Shown: positions 1 through 4,925, counted from the first letter of the stretch. The stretch is 5,035 bases of DNA from Chloroflexota bacterium (GCA_025350285.1 JANXYE010000279.1:1-5035), one strand, 5' to 3'. Numbers and translations are program-made. The notes: a model not told the origin generated them from the letters alone.

Positions 1-939
1 GCCGAACAGGCCGAAAGCCTGACCATCTTCCAGCGCACGCCCAACTGGTACGCCCCTAACCCGAACTACCACGCCGCCGTGGGCGAGGGCCTCCAGTGGA
101 TCTTCCGCCACATCCCGCACGCCGCCCAGTGGTACCGCTTCTCGCTCTTCTGGACCTCCGCCGAAGGCATCCTCCCGATGGCCAAGGTCGAGCCCGGCTG
201 GGACGCGGGTGAGGTCTCCGTCGGCGCCGCCAACGACCAGCTGCGCGAGATGTTCACCGCGTACCTGGACGAGCAGTTCAGCGACCGGCCGGACCTGCAG
301 GCCAAGGTCATCCCCCGGTACCCGCCCGCTTCCAAGCGCATAGTCGTCGATAACGGCATCTGGCCGGCGACGCTCAAGCGGCCAAACGTCCGCCTCGTCA
401 CGGAGCCGATCAGCGAACTGACCCCGCGCGGCGTCCGCACGGTCGATGGCGAAGAGCACAGCGCAGACGTGATCATCTACGGTACCGGCTTCCACGCCTC
501 GAAGTTCCTCATGCCGATGAAGCTCGTTGGCCGCAACGGCGCCGATCTGCACGCCCAGTGGGATGGCGACGCGCGGGCCTACATGGGCGTCACCGTGCCG
601 AACTTCCCGAACCTGTTCATGCTCTATGGCCCGAACACGAACATTGTCGTCAACGGCAGCATCGTCTACTTCTCGGAATGCGAAGTGACCTACGTGCTGG
701 ACTGCCTGCGCGAACTGTTTGAAGGGCGGCACAACGCGATGGACTGCCGCCAGGAGGTCCACGACGCGTACAACGTGCGCATCGACCGCGGCAACCTGGA
801 GATGGCCTGGGGCGTTTCGAAGGTGAACAGTTGGTACAAGAACGAAAAGGGCAGGGTCGCGCAGAACTGGCCGTTCACCCTGCTCGAGTACTGGCAGCAA
901 ACGAAGAAGGTGGACCCGGCGGACTACGTCTTCTCGTAG
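1..939 (+). CDS. Baeyer-Villiger-type flavin monooxygenase, C-terminal part (5' end outside window)
   Basis: The reading frame is open from base 1 to TAG at 937-939, giving 312 residues. The start and the N-terminal FAD Rossmann motif lie off the left edge. Family relatives (class B flavoprotein monooxygenases of the 4-hydroxyacetophenone monooxygenase type) use FAD, NADPH and O2 to insert oxygen next to a ketone, and are cytosolic. Visible signatures are FQRTPNWYAPNPNY near the left edge (about residues 10-23), YPPASKRIVVDNG, LKRPNVRLVTEPI, the GTGF of the second nucleotide-binding region at residues 161-164, then PNFPNLFMLYGPNTN ending at residue 214. The tail, with its GRVAQNWPF and YW motifs, matches the usual C-terminus, so the 3' end looks intact. 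Substrate cannot be read from sequence. Assignment to the superfamily is firm; true Baeyer-Villiger activity rather than another FMO-like oxidation is an inference. Confidence 0.9.
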   Translation, partial: AEQAESLTIFQRTPNWYAPNPNYHAAVGEGLQWIFRHIPHAAQWYRFSLFWTSAEGILPMAKVEPGWDAGEVSVGAANDQLREMFTAYLDEQFSDRPDLQAKVIPRYPPASKRIVVDNGIWPATLKRPNVRLVTEPISELTPRGVRTVDGEEHSADVIIYGTGFHASKFLMPMKLVGRNGADLHAQWDGDARAYMGVTVPNFPNLFMLYGPNTNIVVNGSIVYFSECEVTYVLDCLRELFEGRHNAMDCRQEVHDAYNVRIDRGNLEMAWGVSKVNSWYKNEKGRVAQNWPFTLLEYWQQTKKVDPADYVFS

Positions 940-1377
940 CAGGGACCGAGGGGAAGACCGACCTCAAGGATCGTTCTCCCGTACATCCAGCGCACGCCCC
1001 GCGCCGCGCTGTCGTGTTCGCGCCCAGACCGCTTTCGCCAGCGTCTACCTGCGAGCGGCCGCAAAGACCGCTCCTTCCAGTCGCGGCTATGATCTCCTGT
1101 TTCGGACCCGTCCCATCCTGGCGCTGGCGTTGGCACGGGCGTGAACGGACTGCTCTTTCGCCACTCGCGGACAGGATTGGCGCCCACCAAGGCGGACCCA
1201 CGTCGCCAATCCGAGCCGCGACGGATACGGAGCGGTCTTTGGGAGCCCGCGGCCAGGCGGCCGGCACCAGTTCGATGTCCACTCATCGCGCAAAAATCTG
1301 ACGCCTACCCGGCCCCATTAGGACGGGAGTGCGACGTGGGAATTGGCTGCAATTACGACTTCGTGGACGAGGAGAAG
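940..1377. other. 438-bp intergenic region without a supported gene
   Basis: This stretch lies between the convergent ends of the monooxygenase (+) and the metal operon (-). Several open frames cross it, but their products are rich in Arg, Gly and Pro, lack recognisable motifs or good ribosome sites, and look like GC-rich chance ORFs. I see no clear intrinsic terminator with a T-run for either flanking gene. The main structure is a long imperfect inverted repeat at about 1127-1258, listed separately. Confidence 0.6.
1127..1258. repeat. Long imperfect inverted repeat with a strong core hairpin
   Basis: The core arms are 1165-1182 and 1204-1221. They pair at 15 of 18 positions: TCGCGG with CCGCGA and GGATTGGCG with CGCCAATCC, separated by a symmetric 3-nt mismatch. 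The loop is 21 nt. Pairing resumes outside after a 1-nt offset (GACTGCTC at 1148-1155 against GAGCGGTC at 1230-1237) and continues with roughly 60% identity by hand alignment to about 1127 and 1258. It could be a structured RNA, a decayed miniature element, or a transcription-stopping structure between convergent genes. I see no target-site duplication and no T-run. Confidence 0.5.
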
Positions 1378-1866
1378 CTACGACCCTGCTGCTCGCGTCT
1401 TACGATACGTTGCGATCGAGCCCAGGCAGCAGCCTGCAGAAGGGTTGAGTACGTCGCAGGCACAGTCACCGTCCCGCACGCGATCCGAAATGAAGGACAC
1501 GAACGCGTCGCCGCCAGGCGACAGGGCATCAGCGCCGCTCACGTCGAAGCAGTAGCAGAGCAGGTCTGATTCGACGCCCGTCTTGTATGCGGGCGGACGC
1601 CGGAGGTCACCGGTTTCGAACCGCTCGCCGCCCCCGCCAACGTACACGACCGCACAGCCATGCGAGGGGCAGAAGGCCATGCTGTCCGTCGATTTGATGT
1701 CGCGGCCGGAGGGCGAACGCACCTGGTGCATCACGTGGGCCGCCGAGACACGGCGCAGCCTCTTGCCGCAGTCCGGGCAGGTCGATTGCTCGGTCGGGCG
1801 CTCTTCAGCGCATGTCTGGCCATCGGGAGCAATCCGGCAGCACTGGTCGCCAGGTTCATCGTTCAT
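1378..1866 (-). CDS. CopZ-type zinc / [2Fe-2S] cluster-binding metallochaperone
   Basis: A 162-residue soluble protein with 14 Cys. An N-terminal zinc-ribbon-like part carries C9-C10, C19, CPDCG at 30-34, H44 and H47, and FCPSHGC at 65-71. The second half is a BFD-like [2Fe-2S] module with LCYCF (C104, C106), CAC (C135, C137), then NPSAGCC (C146, C147). This order matches the N-terminal region of Archaeoglobus CopZ, which binds one zinc and one [2Fe-2S] cluster and hands Cu(I) to CopA. Unlike that protein, this one stops right after the cluster module and has no C-terminal heavy-metal-associated domain. The start was chosen because ATG at 1866-1864 overlaps the preceding stop in an ATGA junction. 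There is no Shine-Dalgarno sequence, so translation is probably coupled. Likely role: intracellular metal or electron partner of the membrane protein upstream. The metal is unknown. Confidence 0.82.
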   Translation of the reverse strand: MNDEPGDQCCRIAPDGQTCAEERPTEQSTCPDCGKRLRRVSAAHVMHQVRSPSGRDIKSTDSMAFCPSHGCAVVYVGGGGERFETGDLRRPPAYKTGVESDLLCYCFDVSGADALSPGGDAFVSFISDRVRDGDCACDVLNPSAGCCLGSIATYRKTRAAGS

Positions 1867-2084
1867 TGCGGGATCCCGCAGGAACGGCGGCGGACCATAC
1901 GGATGGTAAGCAGCATCCCGGTCAACGCCATGAGTCCCACAGGAATGGCGATGGCCAGCCCGACCCAGGCGCCCAACGCGGCCGCCATCCCGCCGATCCC
2001 CGCGGCGGCCAGCACCGGCAGGATCAGGCACGGAAGGCAGACGGCTAGCGCCCCCGCGATGGAGGCCAGACCCAATGCTCTCAT
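1863..2084 (-). CDS. MerF/MerT-like small metal-ion transport membrane protein
   Basis: A 73-residue protein with two predicted hydrophobic helices (about residues 3-28 and 40-61) joined by a short Gly/Ala-rich turn, and a basic cytosolic end, RMVRRR. Helix 1 holds C16-L-P-C19 followed by a proline at 23, comparable in place to the CC...P pair of MerF/MerT that passes Hg(II) across the inner membrane. A single Cys (C69) near the C-terminus replaces the usual C-terminal Cys pair of MerF. The ATG at 2084-2082 overlaps the regulator's TGA (ATGA), and AGAAGGA at 2099-2093 is a good ribosome site 8 nt away. A longer upstream start would run through the regulator gene. The family call rests on size, topology and Cys placement plus the MerR neighbour; overall residue identity to MerF is low, so transport of a different thiophilic ion is possible. 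Confidence 0.65.
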   Translation of the reverse strand: MRALGLASIAGALAVCLPCLILPVLAAAGIGGMAAALGAWVGLAIAIPVGLMALTGMLLTIRMVRRRSCGIPQ

Positions 2085-2551
2085 CGTGTCGTTCCTTCTG
2101 GCGTAAACCGTCGTGGATCGAAGTCTCGCTCGACTGTCGCCACACAGGAGCAAGGCTGCCGGCCGCCGCTGGATCGACCGTCACCTTTCAGGTTGCCCAG
2201 CGCACTGAGGAGTTCTTGAAGGTGTGCCTCCGTCCGTCCGAGTTCGCCCCGCTGCACCGCCAGTCGTGCGAGCGCGTCTCCGATCGTGGTGCTCAGGGCC
2301 CCCTGCATCTCCGCGCACGTGCCGTCGTGGAAGAGCGCCACCAGCGTACCCATCGCACCTGGCGAAAGGCCCAGATCCCGGAGACTCCGTGCGAAACGCA
2401 GCGTCTCGACGTGGGCCATGGCGTACGAGCGGTAACCGTTCGATGCTCGTGGGACCGGCGGGAGCACGCCGGCCCGCTCGTAGTACCGAATAGTATCCAC
2501 GGGGAGCCCGGAGGCCCGGGAAGCCTCCGCGACAGTCAACGATGCGGGCAT
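2081..2551 (-). CDS. MerR-family metal-responsive transcriptional regulator
   Basis: A 156-residue protein of normal MerR length. The winged helix-turn-helix covers about residues 5-45, with the hallmark TIRYYERAGVLPP at 20-32 and NGYRSY at 38-43. A second helical part (LRFARSLRDLGLS, 51-63) leads into the long dimerisation helix at about 80-120. Possible metal ligands are C79 (in HDGTC) and C134/C136 (PCSC). C79 and a C-terminal Cys pair fit thiol-metal sensors of the MerR/ZntR/PbrR group, but the Cys usually found near the end of the dimerisation helix (around 114-117) is absent. I chose ATG 2551-2549 because the HTH begins directly after it and the promoter -10 element lies only 7 nt upstream. 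It is the first gene of the operon and overlaps the next by ATGA, so it should control its own expression. The metal is not decidable. Confidence 0.9.
   Translation of the reverse strand: MPASLTVAEASRASGLPVDTIRYYERAGVLPPVPRASNGYRSYAMAHVETLRFARSLRDLGLSPGAMGTLVALFHDGTCAEMQGALSTTIGDALARLAVQRGELGRTEAHLQELLSALGNLKGDGRSSGGRQPCSCVATVERDFDPRRFTPEGTTR
2093..2099 (-). promoter_or_regulatory. Ribosome binding site of the MerF-like gene
   Basis: AGAAGGA on the minus strand ends 8 nt before the ATG at 2084. It lies inside the end of the regulator gene and fixes the short 73-residue start of the membrane protein. Confidence 0.7.
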
Positions 2552-2558
2552 GGGGTGC

Positions 2559-2589
2559 AGCGTAAACGTTGGAGCCGCTCCGAAGTCAA
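2559..2589 (-). promoter_or_regulatory. MerR-type promoter/operator of the metal operon (leaderless)
   Basis: On the minus strand TTGACT (2589-2584) is followed by a 19-nt spacer and TACGCT (2564-2559). A spacer of 19-20 bp instead of 17 is the hallmark of promoters activated by MerR proteins, which twist the DNA to realign the two boxes. Inside the spacer is the dyad GGAGC-G-GCTCC (2581-2571), with further partial symmetry outside it. Only 7 nt separate the -10 box from the regulator's ATG, and no Shine-Dalgarno sequence is present. Transcription would start at or next to the A of the ATG, implying a leaderless mRNA. The layout is seen directly; activity and the start point are inferred. Confidence 0.72.
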
Positions 2590-2623
2590 GGCGTGAGTCG
2601 AGCCCCGCGTTCCCCCTCCGACA

Positions 2624-2652
2624 TTGACCCGTCGTCCGCCTGATGGCACGCT
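2624..2652 (+). promoter_or_regulatory. Candidate promoter of the PPOX-fold gene
   Basis: TTGACC (2624-2629), a 17-nt spacer and CACGCT (2647-2652) on the plus strand. The -10 box is poor but differs by only one base from the -10 box of the divergent metal operon (TACGCT). A start near 2659-2660 would place the hairpin at 2663-2680 at the very 5' end of the transcript. Weak evidence on its own. Confidence 0.3.
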
Positions 2653-2662
2653 TCCGCGACGC

Positions 2663-2684
2663 ACTGGCCAGTTGGCCAGTTTTT
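2663..2684 (+). promoter_or_regulatory. Hairpin with T-run upstream of the PPOX-fold gene: operator or attenuator
   Basis: ACTGGCCA (2663-2670) and TGGCCAGT (2673-2680) are perfect 8-bp inverted arms separated by GT. As RNA they give a 7-bp stem with an AGTT loop. Five T residues follow at 2680-2684. It sits 30-50 nt before the GTG start of the gene. The shape fits a rho-independent terminator used as an attenuator, or equally an 18-bp dimeric-repressor operator. Its placement inside a short leader argues for regulation rather than termination of an upstream + strand gene, since none reads into it. Confidence 0.5.
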
Positions 2685-2703
2685 CGCTCCCAACTACGCG
2701 CGC

Positions 2704-2708
2704 AGGAG
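2704..2708 (+). promoter_or_regulatory. Ribosome binding site deciding the GTG start of the PPOX-fold gene
   Basis: AGGAG ends 6 nt before GTG at 2715. This favours the GTG over the upstream in-frame ATG at 2643, which has no ribosome site and would add a tail of 24 residues unlike the family. Confidence 0.75.
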
Positions 2709-2714
2709 TCCCCC

Positions 2715-3278
2715 GTGTCCGAAAAAGACCACGAAGTCGTTTCCATCTATCCGCTCGAACCCGATGTCCTGGAAAAGCTGCTCGTCACGCAGGGCGAATG
2801 CGTCTTTAACTGGTGTACGCGCGATAACTGGCCGGTCGGCGTGATCATGAGCTACGTCTGGCACGATGGCCGCATCTGGGTGACCGCCGGCGCCCATCGC
2901 CACCGCATCGCCGCCGTCCGCCACAACCCGCAGGTCTCCGTCGTCGTCACCAGCACCGGGACGTCGCTTGGCCCGGCCAAGACGGCGACCGTCAAAGGCC
3001 GCGCCATCATCCACGAAGACCGGGAGACCAAGGACTGGTTCTACCACGCCCTCGCCGGCCGCGGCGGCGACACGCCAGAGGCGAGGGCGTTCGAAGAGCG
3101 GCTCGATTCCCCGCTGCGCGTGATCATCGAGGTTGTACCGGTGAAGTGGATCACGTTCGACGGCATCAAGTTCGGCATGGACACGGCTGGCCAGCTCCCC
3201 GAATCCCAGCGCGGCCCGATGCTCAGCAGCGACCGGGACCGCCTGCCGGGCGAACTGAAGGCCCGCGGGATGGCGTAG
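2715..3278 (+). CDS. Pyridoxamine 5'-phosphate oxidase-fold (FMN/F420-binding) protein
   Basis: A 187-residue protein. The split beta-barrel flavin-binding core is recognisable: a helix at about 14-26 (LEPDVLEKLLVTQ), WPVGVIMSYVW (39-49), DGRIWVTAG (51-59), HRHRIAAVRHNPQVSVVV (61-78), and TATVKGRAIIHED from about 90. WVTAG, then a His/Arg-rich helix, then HNPxVSVVV is the usual pattern of small PPOX-fold oxidoreductases, which bind FMN or the deazaflavin F420 as a dimer in the cytosol. VPVKWITFDGIKFGMDTAG (about 137-155) is the typical closing strand region. Substrate and cofactor cannot be told apart by eye. It is divergent from the metal operon across a 163-bp control region. Family assignment is good; no precise function is claimed. 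Confidence 0.85.
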   Translation: MSEKDHEVVSIYPLEPDVLEKLLVTQGECVFNWCTRDNWPVGVIMSYVWHDGRIWVTAGAHRHRIAAVRHNPQVSVVVTSTGTSLGPAKTATVKGRAIIHEDRETKDWFYHALAGRGGDTPEARAFEERLDSPLRVIIEVVPVKWITFDGIKFGMDTAGQLPESQRGPMLSSDRDRLPGELKARGMA

Positions 3279-3296
3279 GTTCGGAGTGGCGGAGTC

Positions 3297-3314
3297 GTGG
3301 CCACCGATGGCCAC
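3297..3314. terminator. Hairpin between convergent genes, possible bidirectional terminator
   Basis: GTGGCCA (3297-3303) and TGGCCAC (3308-3314) form a perfect 7-bp stem with a CCGA loop, 18 bp after the PPOX-fold stop codon and 39 bp from the 3' end of the minus-strand small gene. No T-run follows on either strand, so classical rho-independent termination is not shown; a termination or mRNA-end-protection role is inferred from position. Confidence 0.4.
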
Positions 3315-3353
3315 GGGCATCAGCAGGATCCGCCCCATCGCCCGGCCTCGCGG

Positions 3354-3538
3354 CTACAAATCCAGCAGGTCGAAGCCGCGGGTCAGCCGCCGGAAGCCGA
3401 GGAAGGCGCTGGCCAGCCAGCCGAGTTCGACGATCTGCTCCTCGAACGTGCCCGCTGCTTTGCCCTCGCCCAGGAGCTTGAGGTGCGCAGGGCAGCGCGC
3501 GCGACGCCGTGAAGGTTGGACTTCCACTCGGTGCGCAC
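3354..3538 (-). pseudogene. Small unrecognised gene, about 61 codons, interrupted by a one-base frameshift
   Basis: Read from GTG at 3538-3536 the product begins with RTEWKSNLHGVARAALR (residues 2-18). The frame then must slip by one base at 3485 to continue as HLKLLGEGKAAGTFEEQIVE, through a hydrophobic stretch LGWLASAFLGF, ending FDLLDL at TAG 3356-3354. By hand count 39 of 43 codons of the second part end in G or C while first positions are clearly lower, the normal pattern for a coding strand in GC-rich DNA, and the first part behaves the same. A purine-rich GGGGAAGGGG lies about 7 nt before the GTG. I do not recognise the family. The product looks amphipathic, with one possible short membrane-associated segment (about 40-50). 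The slip is equivalent to one missing C, so this could be a real gene with a sequence error. Confidence 0.5.
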
Positions 3539-3583
3539 CCGGCTGCCCCTTCCCCGGCCAAACAAAGACGGCCGAAGCTTTTC

Positions 3584-3601
3584 GCTCCGGCCCTCCGGAG
3601 C
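3584..3601. repeat. Perfect 7-bp hairpin in the divergent intergenic region
   Basis: GCTCCGG (3584-3590) and CCGGAGC (3595-3601) are separated by CCCT. It lies between the starts of the minus-strand small gene and the plus-strand secreted-protein gene, directly after a smaller CGAA-gctt-TTCG hairpin. It could be an operator or leader structure. No T-run follows on the plus strand. Confidence 0.4.
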
Positions 3602-3678
3602 TCCGGCGTGGGCGCTCGTCGCGCTCTCGATCCTACGCCTAACACGGATCTCTGAACTCGTGCAATACTTCGAGACAC

Positions 3679-4511
3679 GTGCACGCTCTTGAAGGTTATT
3701 GGGTTCGACTGCTGATTCCCATCGCGGTCGCGGCGCTTGGAATTGCCCTGATGCTGGCATCGCAAGTAGGGGCGGCAGGAGACACAACCGGCCCGGTGGT
3801 CACCAACGTGGTGGTCGCGCCGACGACGGTAAGCCCGGGACAGAGCTTCTCCGTGAGCTTCACGGCGACGGATCCGTCTGGTGTTCTCGTGCGGGCCTGA
3901 CCTGGCAGCGAGCAGGCGCGGCACAGTATCTGCAAGGGGCCTGCCAAGACTCCTCCAGCTACCCCACTACCTTCAACTGCGCCGCGACCGTCCAGGTTCC
4001 AGCCAACGCCGTCAACGGTACGTACGCCCCGAGCTACATGGTCTTGGAGGACTCACTCCACAACCAGACCCTTGCGATGAATCTCTTCCCGTCCATTGTC
4101 GTGACGGGGAGCGGGCCAGCCCCGACGGCTACGGCAAGTCCGACGCCGACGCTAACTCCAACAGCCACAGCTACACCTCAATTCAGTCCCACCCCCACCA
4201 TGAGCCCTACACGCACGGGAACGTTGACACGCTCGCCGACGCCGGATCAATCACCGAGCCCCACGCCTACAACGTCGGCTTCCTCGGGGGGAAAGCTATT
4301 GGTGAGTATCGGGTGGAACCTCGTGACCTGGACGATGCCAACTACCAGCCCCGGGCAGGCAATGGCGTTGTTCACGCGGCCGGTGAAGGGAATCTACTTG
4401 TACGACGCCGAGACTGCCCGATGGTGGCGTTACTTCGCAGGAACGCCCGCCTACGTCAATGATCTGCTCACACTTCGGTCGGGTGCGCTTGTTTGGGTGT
4501 TCGCTGACTAG
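3679..4511 (+). pseudogene. Secreted/anchored protein: Ig-like domain, Pro/Thr/Ser linker, GWN-type C-terminal module; one-base frameshift
   Basis: Starting at GTG 3679, an N-terminal hydrophobic segment (about residues 10-30) ending in VGAAG looks like a signal peptide or membrane anchor. An Ig-like beta domain follows: TGPVVTNVVVAPTTVSPGQSF, trimmed here to GPVVTNVVVAP and SPGQSFSVSFTATDPSGV. The frame then breaks at 3885, where frame 1 would stop at TGA 3898-3900. Rereading one T gives SRAGLTWQRAG and the rest of the domain (NGTYAPSYMVLEDS), 277 residues in total. About residues 150-205 are a Pro/Thr/Ser linker typical of extracellular, often glycosylated, proteins. Residues 208-277 form a module with SIGWNLVTW, IYLYDAETARWW and GTPAYVNDL, ending in a beta strand LVWVFAD. 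The start has no clear ribosome site. Function is unknown; a cell-surface role is inferred. Its codons are less G/C-ending in the linker than in neighbouring genes. Confidence 0.65.
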
Positions 4512-4645
4512 GACATGTGCTTCGCCGCTTGCACTGGGGGGCACCGGGGCACAGCCGTACCGTCCGCCTCACAGATGAGCTTGCTACACGATTGGCAACG
4601 CGATGCGCCTTGAGCCAGATGCTCATCTGCTGGCACTGATTCGGC

Positions 4646-4819
4646 TTAGGAATCGCCACGGGACACCGGCTGGGCGAGGGCTCCGCCGAGTTCGCTGAGA
4701 TCGGCGACGCCAAAGGGGTTCTTGTGAATTTGGGCCGCAAAGACCTTGTGCTTGAGGAAATCACCGAGACTCCGCTCGGCGTCTAACAGTCGAACAATCT
4801 CCCCTAGGAGCCTGACTGT
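4646..4819 (-). pseudogene. Possible ORF remnant of 57 codons, no start codon
   Basis: The minus-strand frame between stops at 4822-4820 and 4648-4646 reads as a plausible protein end, including LLDAERSLGDFLKHKVFAAQ and GVADLSELGGAL, but it has no suitably placed ATG, GTG or TTG. The codon-aligned plus-strand frame (about 4640-4784, containing EFAEIGDAKGVLVNLGRKDL and ending TPLGV) looks equally plausible, and first- and third-position G/C content by hand count does not separate them. I recognise no family. Best described as a possible decayed fragment of unknown strand. Confidence 0.2.
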
Positions 4820-4836
4820 TTAGTGGGAATCGCCAC
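4649..4836. repeat. 11-bp direct repeat flanking the ORF remnant
   Basis: GGAATCGCCAC occurs at 4649-4659 and 4826-4836, each followed two bases later by GAC, 177 bp apart. The copies bracket the possible ORF remnant and the hairpin at 4785-4820. This could be a recombination or small-element scar, or chance. Confidence 0.4.
4785..4820. repeat. 7-bp inverted repeat with CCTAGG centre
   Basis: AACAGTC (4785-4791) and GACTGTT (4814-4820) are perfect inverted arms around a 22-nt loop. The loop contains CTCC/GGAG pairing and the palindrome CCTAGG (4803-4808). Without a T-run it is not a standard terminator. Role unknown. Confidence 0.35.
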
Positions 4837-4925
4837 ATGACGGTTCGTGATCGACCTCACCTAAGGGCCGAGAAGGCCTCGATCCGCGAGAAGGCTGACA
4901 ATCCAGACAAGTGTAAGCTGAAGCG

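Larger units (their letters stand above)
4512..4925. other. 414-bp region without a confident gene; short repeats and an ORF remnant
   Basis: No convincing complete gene. It holds an inverted pair CAGATGAGC (4572-4580) / GCTCATCTG (4621-4629), an 11-bp direct repeat, a 7-bp inverted repeat, and a 9-bp direct repeat CGAGAAGGC at 4869-4877 and 4887-4895 (18-bp period) upstream of the last gene. A weakly coding-like stretch at 4646-4819 is listed separately. Base composition looks less GC-rich than in the genes. It may be a site of past rearrangement. Confidence 0.5.

Noticed and set aside
831..1301. Plus-strand ORF overlapping the end of the monooxygenase
   Set aside because: It starts inside the conserved monooxygenase tail in another frame, has no ribosome site and no recognisable motif.
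1378..2184. Long minus-strand ORF of 268 codons covering the CopZ-like gene and the membrane-protein gene
   Set aside because: The part before 1866 overlaps the membrane-protein and regulator genes in another frame and reads as Arg/Gly-rich noise. The metallochaperone begins at the ATGA overlap.
2643..2714. Upstream ATG start for the PPOX-fold protein
   Set aside because: No ribosome site, and the extension would be coded by the hairpin and leader; GTG at 2715 has AGGAG at ideal spacing.
3297..3512. Plus-strand 71-codon ORF opposite the small minus-strand gene
   Set aside because: Its first codon positions are richer in G/C than its third positions, which is the mirror of the coding pattern on the minus strand; the product is Gln/Glu/Ala-rich without motifs.
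3883..3890. Programmed -1 ribosomal frameshift in the secreted-protein gene
   Set aside because: No X-XXY-YYZ slippery heptamer and no obvious downstream stem at the right distance; a missing T explains the break more simply.
3223..3924. Minus-strand 233-codon ORF across the region between the PPOX-fold gene and the secreted protein
   Set aside because: It runs antisense through two genes and its product is a low-complexity Arg/Pro/Ala sequence.
4468..4764. Minus-strand 98-codon ORF after the secreted-protein gene
   Set aside because: It overlaps the end of that gene, is rich in Ser, Arg and Pro, and shows no motif or start signal.
4895..4919. Promoter CTGACA ... TAAGCT before the HAD-type gene
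   Set aside because: The spacer is only 13 nt, too short for a standard promoter, so only the isolated -10-like box is mentioned.
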